From: Ceratothoa steindachneri
Taxonomy: Eukaryota; Arthropoda; Malacostraca; Isopoda; Cymothoidae
Direction: 5' to 3'
NCBI GenBank assembly: GCA_963969495.1
Contig: OZ018326.1
Coordinates: forward strand, 175,001,056-175,065,055
DNA: 64,000 nt
The notes under the pieces were generated by a model that was not told the origin of the DNA, made no database searches, and saw only the letters and a list, made by a program, of their open reading frames with translations. The position numbers and the translations under genes are program-made. Within the stretch, counting starts at the first letter, position 1; each line of letters starts with the position of its first letter. Shown here one piece after another: positions 54,241 through 64,000 of the stretch.

Positions 54241-55380
54241 ATGTCCAATGTCCAATGGCAAGAAGTGCTATGATCGAAGGACTGCGAGGGTTTTATCTTA
54301 GGGTTTCACCCGATCAAATTGAGGGAGGAGAATTTATCCCGATTAACTACTGCTTCAAGTCTTATGACCTCGAAAAACATAACAATAGACACTGCCCCCT
54401 GACAAGTATCTCCTTCCTCAATTGTTCCAGACTCGGGCACGAGTACCAGGAATGCAGAGCAGAAAAATCGCAATGTATAAAACGCAAAGAAGAACACAAA
54501 GCCATGAGATGGCTTGTCAGGATGAAAGCAATACAAGAGAAAAAGAAAAAACTGAAATAAGAAAAGGAGGCAAAGTCAAGGACATACCTAGAGGCAGCGA
54601 CGACGCCTAGGAAATTTGAAACCAAATCAACGACTCTACAAATGCCAAAGGAAGGGACATAAATTATGACTATGATCATGTTTGCACATCTAGCAAACCT
54701 GGCTCACCCAGGAACGTGTTAAACCGTCTTCTGCTGATGAACGGGAAGCGAAAGAAACTATGCTTTCCACCGAACCCCGCATCTAAAGAAATATTGAAAA
54801 TACAATTCGCCGATGACCCAGAGGAAAATATTGCTAAACAAATAACAAAACGAAGAGGAAGCACCAACAAAAGATGAGCAACAATCAAATATATGCCAGA
54901 GAAAGACTCCCGAAAAGCGAAGGAAAATAGGAACAAAATTAAAAGAAAACTATTGAAACAGCAAAAGAAACCACTACTACTGATTAAGAGTTCGAGATAG
55001 AAGAAATAACGGAATACAAAAGTCCAAATAAAAATAATAGAGATAGACAAAAGAAGATTGAAGAAGAAGAGGAAACAACCGAAGAAGAGGTAGAAGAACG
55101 CCCGAAGTTACAGGTGGTGCCCCTCACAGAGGAGAAGTTCATCCTGAGGAACGATGCTTTTACGACACCAGGGTCCTGAACTTCCAGATCCTCGCGACAA
55201 CCACGCGCAAACTCCCAGTAGGAGACCAGACGAAAATGCGCCAAGGAATCCGTGATGGGAAGTTTAAGTGGATCTTCGATGGACCATACTCAGTATGTGA
55301 GATCGAAGGAACGATGGCGGACAACACGCTCTACATCCCGGATTCCTGCTGCCGTGTGGTGAGTAAGAACTGTTTTTAAA
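54240..55380 (+). pseudogene. Family C LINE ORF1 (gag), copy C2
   Basis: Colinear with C1: IEGLRGFYLRVSPDQIEGGE near 54275, YCFKSYDLEKHNNRHCP near 54348 (knuckle 1), LNCSRLGHEYQEC near 54418 (knuckle 2), CIKRKEEHKAMRW near 54475 (knuckle 3, Cys pair damaged), a long Lys/Glu tail (54520-55110), then the conserved C-terminal block LATTTRKLPVGDQTKMRQGI, RDGKFKWIFDGPYSVCEIEG, TMADNTLYIPDSCCRVVSKN near 55190-55370. It ends with a stop at 55377. Fewer breaks than C1, but frames change near 54560 and 55180. It follows the F ORF2 directly; whether C and F belong to one element family is open. Confidence 0.75.
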
Positions 55381-56068
55381 AAGTTAGAACCGGACAAAGA
55401 AAAATGTTAGTGGGGGCAATTAAACTACCTCGAAAACTAACTGAAGTAGAAGAAAATGCCAAAAGTTAATAAATATGGTGTGAAAAATTGATGCATGTAA
55501 AATTATCAAGTAAATTAATAACTTGACTAAGGGCATAACCGAATTACTAAGTGATTTAAAAAAGAACTAGTGATTAAATAAATTAACGAGTGATAAGTAA
55601 ATTGAAGATAAAGTGACTAAGCACATAACCAAATTAATAAGTGAATAAACAAATAACTAGTGAATAAATAAATTAACAAGTGATAAGTAAATTAAAGATA
55701 AATAAAGTGACTAAACACATAAAAAAAAGTAACTAATCAACCTAAATAACGAAAAATGTGGAATTAGAGCGAATAACCATGATAAAAATAGAATAAGTGA
55801 AATGTTAAATACTGAACAAACCAGGATAAGTAAAATTAATTTGATAGAATAATATAATATTGTAAAATAAAAGGAAAAAGGAAGAAATTAATTACGAATA
55901 AAACAAAGTCAGGATGATAACGTGTAAAATATAGTAATTAATCTGCAAATTCAAAATATGATATATAGAATAGAAAAAGAATATAATCAATCTGTTAACT
56001 TAAGGAATGTAGCAAAAAAACAAAAAGATAAAATAAAATAATAATACAACAAATTATTATAAACTCTA

Positions 56069-56070
<2 letters not shown>
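55381..56070. repeat. AT-rich array after C2
   Basis: Repeated AGTGAATAAATAAATTAACA and AGTGATAAGTAAATT words in loose tandem (best 55560-55720). It parallels the AT-rich stretch after C1. Confidence 0.6.
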
Positions 56071-56147
<77 letters not shown>

Positions 56148-56151
56148 ATAA
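56071..56151. repeat. (TA)n microsatellite
   Basis: About 40 TA units with two interruptions. Confidence 0.97.
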
Positions 56152-56407
56152 ATTAATTCTGTAAATTGTAAAAATTATGAGCGTCCTCTATTGATCAAGG
56201 AGCTTCGTTCATCTTACTTTTCGATGTACCTTTCCTTTATCTACTGTCCTTTTGTGTTTTGTGTTATTCACCAGTATTAGCTGAATTATTTTTACTCATG
56301 TGTTTGTAAAAATACATCACATTCGTCCTTTCCCTTACTACCCAGCACAGGAGGCAACGGTTTCGGGAAGCTACTTAGCCGACCGAGTACACTGGGATTT
56401 TCGCTCC

Positions 56408-56594
56408 TGTATTTACAAGAGCAAATACTGCATAATGGAGAGTTTAACTTTCCATTTACAAAAAGAGAGAATACTACAAACCCGGAAGCCTATCTTCCCA
56501 TATACGAAAGAGAATAATACAAATCGGCAAGTCCATCTTCTTATTTACGAAAGAGAATAATACATACCGGGAAGTTTGTCTTCCCATTTATAAG
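56408..56594. repeat. 43-46-bp tandem repeat
   Basis: Four units plus a part: TATTTACGAAAGAGAATAAT, then ACATACCGGGAAGTTTGTCT and TCCC, with variation. Confidence 0.8.
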
Positions 56595-56599
56595 ATTCA

Positions 56600-57170
56600 C
56601 TGTGTGAACCGCTTAAATTTTTCATTCGAATGTTTTACTTGGTTCGAACCCCACAGATGGTAAGCTGATTTTTTTGCCCGCACTGTATATACAATTTTTT
56701 TAAATTGTTCTGATCAAGTTACCTCACTTTATTGATGTATAAAGTACAGATAAATATAAAAAATAATTATAAAGTTCAGTATTCTACTTTAACTGAGATC
56801 CTAAATCTAGAACTCATAATTTTCTGATGCTTGCGAATAATTCGGATTTGATAGTTAGTGCTCACTCCAGTGTAATATACTGTTATTTATGATCAATGCT
56901 GTGTAAGATAACCATTAAAAATTTTCCCTCCTCTTTTCTCCGAATCCTCAGACGGAAGAATTCAGGTTAGTATTTTCCCCTAATTTTTATCCTTGATTCG
57001 CCACCGAGGAAGCTAGACGCCCTGCAGCTATTAACGGATTTTAACGTAAATGGAAAACGTGGGAGTCGTACTTAGAAATGCATTCCATTGCAAAAATTTA
57101 TACTTCCTATCTTTAATGTGTAGGCGGAGATTCTTCTCGTTAAGAAGAATCATTCTGTATTTTGTGAAAG
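56600..57170. other. No recognised gene
   Basis: GGTTCGAACCCC near 56641 matches a Pol III B box, but no A box lies upstream at tRNA distance. Nothing else supported. Confidence 0.5.
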
Positions 57171-57765
57171 GGGAAACCTCTCTTGACTATAAGACTAAAC
57201 TTTCTCTGTCGACTGTATGTAGAACGAAACATATCGCTTGATTGTATGACTAAACCTCACTTTGGTCTACGACAATACATTTTTTACCGTAACAAGAAAC
57301 ATTCTCTTCAGAATATAAAGATAAACCCTCCTTTTAATTGTTTGACGAAACGTTTTCAATTGACTGCATGACAAACGCTTTTCTCTTGACTATAAAATGA
57401 AATATTATTTCAAGGCTTTAATAGTAAAAAAATTGTCTTACCTACAAAAAAATAATTTCTGTTATGGATATATTGAAATCTTTCCTATTTAACGTTAGAA
57501 GAAAGCTTCTCTCTTAACTGGAAGACGAAGCATTTTCTCTTGAATATAATTTGAAACATGTTCTCTAGACTGTAAGAAAAAAACTCTTATCTCGGCGGTA
57601 TAAAGAAATCATATCTCTTGATTTTACAACAACACTCTCTTCCTTTCTTGTAAATGAAAACTTTCTCTCTTGACTGTGAGAAGAATCTTTTTCATTTGTT
57701 TCTATGATGGAAATTCTCTCCTAAAACAAAGGTGAACTTCTCTCTTGACCGTAAAAATGGCGCCA
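57170..57765. repeat. Degenerate ~30-bp minisatellite
   Basis: Many diverged units of TTTCTCTTGACTGTAAGACG plus AAAC, spaced about 30 bases (for example 57176, 57202, 57380, 57525, 57560, 57660, 57737). There are perhaps 15 or more units. No reading frame is conserved. Confidence 0.7.
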
Positions 57766-58920
57766 TATAAATTTCCATTGTGGAACAGGAAAGATTTTAA
57801 GTTCCACTTTCAGCTATCCATGAATATTGCCATTCAGTTTAGTTATATATCGTAATACGCAATTCCTCCATTAAACTGCACTTTCTCTAGATCGAAATTA
57901 GTATACCTTCGCTTCTTTTTCAAGAAAGATTTTATTATTCATTCTTGATGCAAGGAGACATGAAGCCTATTTTGATAGCACAAAATGTCGTGCCAAATCC
58001 TTCACTTGAGATATTTGAATCTTTCTCGTGCAAATTCATCTTAAATTTCAAAATCTGCATCATTGATGGTAGTGAGCTCTTCATCATAATCCAAAATTTC
58101 ACGAGTAGGTAGAAGAACGAAAACTGGCACCGGGATTTCAGCTAAATGAGGCACTGAACGTTTAGCTGGTGGTAGACTAGGATACCCCATTTTACATTTG
58201 TTTTCTTGTTATATCCTAAATGAAAGAGACTCTGCATTGATCTTTTATCTCTCACCAAATCATACGTTTTCCATGTACCAACTTATCATGTATTTCCAAG
58301 TAGGGTCCACATCCTAAACTCTCGACACAATACCTGCACACCTTGTGAGGGGCTCAAGACTTTAAAATATGCAAAATGGGCTTACTTGACAAATGCGCTG
58401 TTTGTCCTTTGACTTGGAATGGTGAAACTCCCCTATATATAACAATAGGAGTCTGAGCTGTTTAGGGACTTAGACGAAATATAGCAGAGGCAGACATATG
58501 CTGAAAAAAGAAATAAGTATGGGAATAAAAACTGAGTTAAACAGTCCTAAGCTTAATTAACAAAAAGTTTATATATGTTATGGTAACTACTTGTATACAT
58601 ACTTTTATGGTTTAAAAGGCAGAATACGAGTGTAATGACCTATATAAAGTAGAACACAATCTCACAACGCAATGTCTCACATTAACTAAATAAATAAGTT
58701 ACATTTGGTGTTGTGGTTTGCAAATAGTGCTTCTTCTATGAGGCACGGTCAATATTTTAATAAAATCAATTAATAAAATAGCTAATTTATCTTTTCGATT
58801 CCAATATTTATGATTAGCAATAAAGAGATAATAAAATGATGAATCAATCAACTGACCAGTCTTGTCACTTACGGAAAAAAAGAGAATTGCGCTTATTCAG
58901 AGAGTAAGTTGTAGAGAAAT
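57766..58920. other. No recognised gene
   Basis: AT-rich, nothing supported. Confidence 0.6.
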
Positions 58921-58929
58921 AACTTGAAT

Positions 58930-59400
58930 TCAAAGATGAAAAGAAGCACTGTCTGACGCATCTACCAGAAAGTTCCCTTCTGAGAAACGGGTCACCTTAG
59001 GCTCTCTACTAATTAAGATAGCTACTGCTATTTTCCTTTGCATCATGTTTCCCTTTCCCAATATAATACCATCAATTGGGCGATAAACAAAAGCCAGCGG
59101 CCTCAAAATCGTCAAGTAGTCAATCAATGAGGGGTGCTGACGTAATCAAGGCTCCACTCAGCACAGTTTGACTTTGGTCTTAGTTAAAACTCCCTGCAGC
59201 AGTGAGCCTCGAGGCAAGACGTGCCGATCTTTCCCTGGTCACTGCAGAAGTTGCAGAGGACCCTTCCTTCTTTGGAGCCCTAGCGGAGAGACAGGAATCG
59301 CTATTACTTTTTTTTCTTCTTCTTCCTCTTGTTCTTTCTCTTTTTGATAGATGAAGTTTAGGAGTGAACCCGCTTCTCTCTAACCACGGAAGACGCCCCT
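58930..59400 (-). pseudogene. Family A ORF1 fragment (copy A5), minus strand
   Basis: Read on the - strand: a Lys-rich run KKRKNKRKKKKKKSNSD near 59300-59350, SAVTRERSARLASRL, then LGKGNMMQRKIAVAIL near 59020-59070 and SREPKVTRFSEGNFLVDASD near 58945-59008. The last two match ORF1 of A4 (LLAKGNMIHQRRALVSL and GREPKVSRFSDESLLANAS). The zinc knuckles that should follow are missing. This is the only family A piece on the - strand. Confidence 0.75.
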
Positions 59401-59739
59401 AGGCAAGATCATTTTCCGAGTTGGAGAAGAGTTCCATTCTAGGAAGGAGCTTCCTCCTGCCTTGTGATTCCTCATGGGGGAGCGGGGCTGATCCCCAGAC
59501 AAGAACTTTTCACAGGATCAAAGTCAGATTTCATGTTTGAAACCGAGTCCGCGTTCAACCCCAGGGAACATATTGCCATAAAGTGCTTGGTGACCTCCCT
59601 GACCAGGTCCATCTCATGTGTGTGTAGAAGCGGGGGGGGGGTCTCCATTAGGAAACCATCCTAACCTAAGACATCGACGACTTGCACCCTGACTCACTGC
59701 AACCTTGATATGCAGAACTTTAGGTTGCACGAATCGAAG

Positions 59740-59840
59740 GGCCTGCTAAGGTGATTAGACCTATGGGCCTCTCCATTGTGAGCGTTTATTTCTTGCCTCC
59801 TGACTGCTCTTTTGACAATCCATTGCAATAGATAAGCGTC
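59740..59840 (+). pseudogene. Possible LINE endonuclease scrap
   Basis: One + frame reads KVIRPMGLSIVSVYFLPPDC then SFDNP, like the VSVYxPP block of LINE endonucleases. It is short and isolated, so weak. Confidence 0.3.
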
Positions 59841-59849
59841 TCCTGCCAT

Positions 59850-60820
59850 TGTTAGGGAGATAGAAGCGCCCAAGGGCGCCTCCAAAGAAAGTATTTAGAG
59901 AGAAAGCACACACCCTCAAGCGTAAGAGAGGAGAAATCCTCCTCTAGAATGGAAGAAGGTTGTTGGGCGCCCCGATAAAGCACAGGCATACCACCTCCTT
60001 TTCAGTAGTGGAGCTGATAAAGAGCAACTACAAGGATGCAAAGGAGAAGTGCCTTTTCCCCATGGGGATGGTGAGAGGGAAGTTGCTCTACCTGTCAAAG
60101 GCTTCTCTCGATTTCTTTCGTCCTCCCAGAGACCTAGTGAGAGTGATGTCGCAGTTGGAGGCGGCTCTCCATGCGTATTTCCCTTATTCCTCTTACTTGT
60201 TGTCCTATTCTGAGGAAAAAAATAAAAAATAAATGAAAAGTAGATAATATGACCTCCGATGTCTTGGGAGTTTAAGATTACGGTCTCCATAGGATCAGAT
60301 AATTCAAGAATATGATTATTTACACAGACTTGGTCCACGAGTCATTCGTTGATGAGCTTTGCTAACCCCAACCGCCATTCATGCAAATTTTCCTCGGCCT
60401 TTAAAAAATACGAATGGTACCGGTGTAGCCATCTTTTATGTGTACTGGAAGAAAAGGAGCAAAGTTCACGGTCCAATAGATCACGAACATAATACTTGCC
60501 CTAGCCAGTGGGATTTCGGCCATTGCATCGGGTAGGGACATCACAGTACACACTGCCAGGCGACAAAGGCTCTTAGGATTTTATGAGTACGCCGAATAAA
60601 ATTGGAAGGGGGAACTGAGGAAGGTAATGAAGGAAAGTAGAGATGATGGGGGGGGGATCCAATAACGAGTATGGTGGCTGATCATTGTTTATTATGACAC
60701 CCTGGTGCCAAGTGATTTCAGTATGCCAGACAGTCCACCAGGGTTCCATGGCTACTGGATCGAGCGCTGTCTAGTTGGGGATAGTCCTCCTGGTAGAGAG
60801 TGCGGGTAGAAACGGTAAAG
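59850..60820. other. No recognised gene
   Basis: Open frames at 59916-60338 (-) and 59960-60232 (+) have no motifs I recognise. Confidence 0.5.
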
Positions 60821-60828
60821 AGATAGCC

Positions 60829-61222
60829 GTAATAATAATAATAACATAATCATAAATAATACAACTAAAAGGATAATAATAAATAATTTAAATAATAAAT
60901 AAAAAAATAACTCTAATAATAATAGATAAAAATAATAATAATACACGGTAATAATAATATAAAAATTTTAATACTAAATAATACTAATAATCAATACTAT
61001 TAATAATAATAATCAACAATAGTAATAATAATTAGTACTAATAATAATAGTAATAATACTAATGATATTAATATTAATAATATTTATAATAATATAAAAA
61101 ATAATAAATAATAACACTAATAAATAAAACTACTAAATAATAGTAATAAATAAAGTAATAAGAATGATAATAAGATCAATAATAATGGTAATAATATTAA
61201 CTTAAGGATACTAATAATAAAA
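60829..61222. repeat. (AAT)n-rich array
   Basis: About 400 bases of interrupted TAA/ATA trinucleotide repeats. Confidence 0.93.
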
Positions 61223-61792
61223 TGGTAACGTATTGCTAAGAGGGGGCGAAAGCACACCAACTTCCCCAGCGCCCCATCAGAGAGTTCACGTGGACCCAAT
61301 GACAGGTCTCCCCTTATTTGCACTTAGGCCAGGAGGAACTGCAGCTCGTCCTGGTCCCAACTTGCGGGACTACTGCCCGGAAAACCCATTGTCATGCCCC
61401 TGACCGACGCCAATTTCGTTAGAAAAATGTCAACAAACCTAAGTCGCGTGCTTTCAATTATGCTGACTTATGAGCTTACGACCTTCAAAACTTTGAAAAA
61501 CTCACTGAAAAGTAAAATGGTTTCCACTGACTTACTGACCAAAAAAGTAACTTATAGAGGCACGCGACTAAAAATTACCTCACCCCAAGATAGAGCAACA
61601 TCAAGAGCCCTTCTTGCGATCTTCCCAAGATTGCCCAACCAGTCGTGTATGTTACCTTCTGCACATTTTAACATCTAATATTATTTTTATGGGGAATGTT
61701 CCGATTAAACAAATAACATCGCTTAAGTAACGGTTGGTTTCGATTATCGACTTCATAAGCGACCTTAAATCACTCTTCGGGTCGCCGAATTG
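61223..61792. other. Unassigned
   Basis: Includes a GC-richer block (61230-61390) and a 94-residue open frame (61394-61678 +, Lys/Thr/Leu-rich) with no recognised motif. Confidence 0.4.
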
Positions 61793-62173
61793 GAGTGACC
61801 AAGGGTCGCGGAAATTTGCCTTCCTGGCCGCAGTGCTAACGGGACTCGGCGTCCCGTCCGGCTCCAGTTTAGCAACTTCTCCTTCTTTCAGACATTCTGT
61901 TTTTCTCCCTTCTTCCTCACTTCACATACAGCCTCACCCGCAACTTTTTCTGGTCGGCCTCTATTTTCACAGGGTAGATACTGAAATTCTTCTCAGCCAA
62001 CTATCCCGGATCGAGCAGAGGGAAGAGGGAACAATGTTCCCTAACCACAGAGCTCTGGTTTTGGATGGTGGATTTTTAAAAAGGTTTCATCCTCGCCCAT
62101 ATCTTCTTCACATCAACTTTCCTTCTCACTTCGCACTCTATCCTTTTTACGCGCTGCTTAAGGTAGAGCAGCC

Positions 62174-63600
62174 ATGCCAAAGGGCTGCAAGGTCACCAGG
62201 CGGGAGGGGTGGCCCTAAAATGGCGGCACATACCTCTGCTAGTCCCGTACGCCCCTTTTGCAGACTGGGCCCTGCGAGGAGTGATTAGCGTTTGCTTCCC
62301 AAAGCAAGAATAGGGTCCCCATGCTCGAAGGTGAAAATCTAATAAAAAACCTTCTCTCCTTTGTCCCTCAGGATCGACGGAGTCACATTTGGCCAGCTCC
62401 AATGAAAAAAATGAGGTCCCTTCCCCGTTTACTTTTTCGGGGAAACCTCCAAAATTCTTTGAAAGGAGAGGAGGCTTACTCCTATCCTGTGCCTACGAGT
62501 GTAAGGGACTCCCCCTCACCCCCTTGTCTGAAGGTGCCCTCGGGTGCCTCTCTCTTTCCAGCAGCAGTCCCCTCTTTACTTACCAAGGGGATTGCCAAGA
62601 AACCCAGCAGGCAGCCCATAACTAACCGCTTCCCATTGAAGCGGCTGGGTAGAACAAATCCCCCTAGTGGGGAGAGGGAAGAAAGGGATCATCAGGCGTT
62701 TTCCTCCAGAGAACTTCTGGCTCGCATACTAACATTAACGGGGGTCAAGGCCTGTGCCTACTTATAATCGAGTCGTCACACCGCTGCTAATGGAACCTGT
62801 GATGTCCTAGGGAGAATGACCACATGGAGCCCCCTCTCGAAATATACATGCCCCTTGAGGCAACCCAGCCCCAGACGGTATGTCCTTCCATTGTGGCGAA
62901 TCAGGGTTTAGCACCAAACCCGCCCCTATGCAAGGTCCTTCTCAAACGGCTCAGGTCTCCAAGGCAGTAAAAGGAGGGACGCTCTATGCCTCAATGTGGA
63001 AATAGACACCCTCTTCTCCTGGCCCTTCCAGGCCTACGAGTACGGTCGTTTCCGCGCTTATTCAGAAACCTTCTGTGAGTTCTAGCTACGCCTAGCGCTT
63101 TTCTGGTAGAGCTGGCGAAACAAAGGGTCCACACCCGGCCCCAGCTAAAACCAGGGCTACCCCCAGTTTTCCCAGCATGACCGTTTCCAGGAAGGCGAAA
63201 CAACCACGCGCCTCCACCTAGTCGTTAGACTCATAGGAGGCAACATCCTTGAAGTTGATCGCCAGGCCATCATCCTGGGTTCCTAAAGCTGCCCCCAAAA
63301 CCAGTAGAGCAAAAAAGGAGCTAGGCTCCTTTGCCCACGCCCAGTAGTGAGCTAGGTGGCACGGAGACGGTGTATTCTCGAAAAGAGGGCCCCCACACCT
63401 CCGAAGCCGCTCCGGCCGCCTAAGGTTTTGAGGTGGAGTGAAGGAAGAGAATCACATGGCGATCTCAACCTCCCCCAATAAGCCCTCGAAGGCGTCCGCG
63501 CCTTCAGCGCATTGACGGGCCATCAGCGCCCAGAGTTCTGCCTCCAGGAAGCGTACGGCCATTCCTTTGAGGTTCTTCGCTTCGAACAGGGCAGCCGCAT
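62174..63600 (+). pseudogene. Family A A3 ORF1, core-deleted
   Basis: The start is at the ATG conserved with A4 (MPKGCKVTRREGWP, then a stop). FPLKRLGRTNPPSGEREERD near 62628 and SRELLARILTLTGVKACAYL near 62705 match FKRLGRANLLKGGRD and DLLAQILT of A4 near 45035-45120. The core and knuckles are absent (see the copy description), while the Pro/Ser-rich tail (SSYA-type, 63050-63230) remains. Without the knuckles the product could not bind RNA in the usual way. Confidence 0.7.
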
Positions 63601-63609
63601 CTCCTCTGA

Positions 63610-64000
63610 GCTAGGCATGGAGGGCATATTCCTTTAATAGAATGGCTGCAGACTTAGGGCTAACTGAGAAGAGCTGCGGAGGCTCGTCTTGTCCCGTTCT
63701 CCGTTAGCTATCTTTTTTTCAGGAGACCATGCTGGGCGCATTTCCCCTGCCCACCCTCCCGGGGTATAAGGGTTTTGCAACCCCACCACCATGGATTGGG
63801 TGCGGGCGTTAGGATGTGCAATTTACACCCACCATGATGCCTTCTTTCTTCTCATCGCTTTAGATACCTCCTTTCAGGTCATAGCTGTGCAGCTGCAATT
63901 TGTTAGGAAGTATACTGTTATTTCCGTGTACATTCCACCGTTAGCCGACTTCGACGCGGGGGACTTCCACCGCGTCGTGCACGGTTGCCGAGGCCATTTC
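63610..64000 (+). pseudogene. Family A A3 endonuclease, N-terminal part
   Basis: Reads across frames from MEGIFL near 63619 (IQWNC-type start) through FQETMLGAFPLPTLPGYKGF near 63718 (the LQET box with the catalytic Glu) and GFATPPP, to the YTVIS and YIPPLADFD blocks near 63915-63950. The rest lies outside the window. It overlaps in content with the first 260 bases of the window. Confidence 0.75.

Larger units (their letters stand above)
61793..64000 (+). mobile_element. Family A LINE, copy A3 (5' part; continues beyond window)
   Basis: Starts CCAAGGGTCGCGGAAATTTG at the shared 5' end and follows A4 through the leader and the ORF1 start (62174). Compared with A4 it lacks the whole RNA-binding core and zinc knuckles: the sequence passes from the region near 62940 to CCTTCTCCTGGCCCTTCCAG near 63010, which in A4 lies after the knuckles. 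It does keep the endonuclease start that A4 has lost (63620 on: FFQETMLGAFPLPTLPGYKG near 63712, then the YIPPLADFD block near 63920). Confidence 0.85.

Noticed and set aside
56637..56660. tRNA gene at GGTTCGAACCCC
   Set aside because: B box only; no A box, anticodon arm or acceptor stem at the right distance.
59464..59664. A 66-residue + frame near the A5 fragment
   Set aside because: No motif; the neighbouring supported coding is on the other strand.
1..64000. A host single-copy gene or multi-gene pathway
   Set aside because: Every recognised coding block belongs to a mobile element or a repetitive family; no spliced host exon could be supported without transcripts.

Overview
This is a eukaryotic, repeat-dominated stretch, most likely from an arthropod genome. 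The reasons: almost every recognisable coding segment is a decayed transposable element of a kind common in arthropods (RNase H-bearing and Jockey-like LINEs, Ty3/gypsy and Penelope-like elements, piggyBac, Tc1 and DUF4817/DDE_3 transposases). Simple repeats (AC/AT, CT, TA, AAT) are long and frequent, and no operon-like gene packing is seen. A crustacean is a reasonable guess but is not proven by the sequence. I found no convincing host gene, rRNA or intact tRNA. All family names rest on motif recognition by eye; no database search was run.

Layout. 1-7905: one copy of an RNase H-encoding LINE ('family A', + strand, 5' end outside the window), split by a Jockey-like LINE ('family B', 2524-6712) whose two flanks join colinearly. 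7906-9100: a LINE gag pseudogene of a third family ('C'), then AT-rich DNA and a small reverse-transcriptase (RT) relic cut by an AC/AT microsatellite (10279-10352). 10782-11810: a roughly 1 kb unit with imperfect terminal inverted repeats. 12661-21359: an LTR retrotransposon on the - strand ('D') with both LTRs and a probable inserted solo LTR. 21440-21960: Penelope-like RT relic. 22597-24090: DDE transposase pseudogene with one recognisable terminal repeat. 24100-28880: AT-rich, with a two-copy tandem repeat and a tRNA-like SINE candidate. 28880-37015: a pseudogene of a protein family I remember as repetitive in arthropods ('G'), split by an LTR retrotransposon ('E', 29939-36509) flanked by a 4-bp target-site duplication. 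37845-41396: a piggyBac element with both TTAA ends. 42060-42640: Tc1-like relic (-). 43962-44276: gypsy RT relic cut off by the 5' end of a nearly full-length family A copy (44277-49912). 51590-53870: Jockey/CR1-like ORF2. 54240-55380: second family C gag. 55380-61230: AT-rich DNA with several tandem arrays and a minus-strand family A gag relic. 61793-64000: the 5' part of a third plus-strand family A copy running off the window.

The most interesting signal is in the two LTR elements, D and E. Both are Ty3/gypsy-like by sequence, but their pol domains run protease, integrase, RT, RNase H, which is the order typical of copia. Their capsid region resembles the gag from which the vertebrate SCAN domain was derived. 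These are the hallmarks of the Gmr1-like gypsy clade, first described from deuterostomes. Both copies also carry YxDN where the RT active site normally reads YxDD.

As a whole the window is a record of sequential insertions: B into A, A beside C, E into G, A into gypsy, and probably a solo LTR into D. Nothing in it looks able to move by itself, because every coding region carries stops, frameshifts or deletions.
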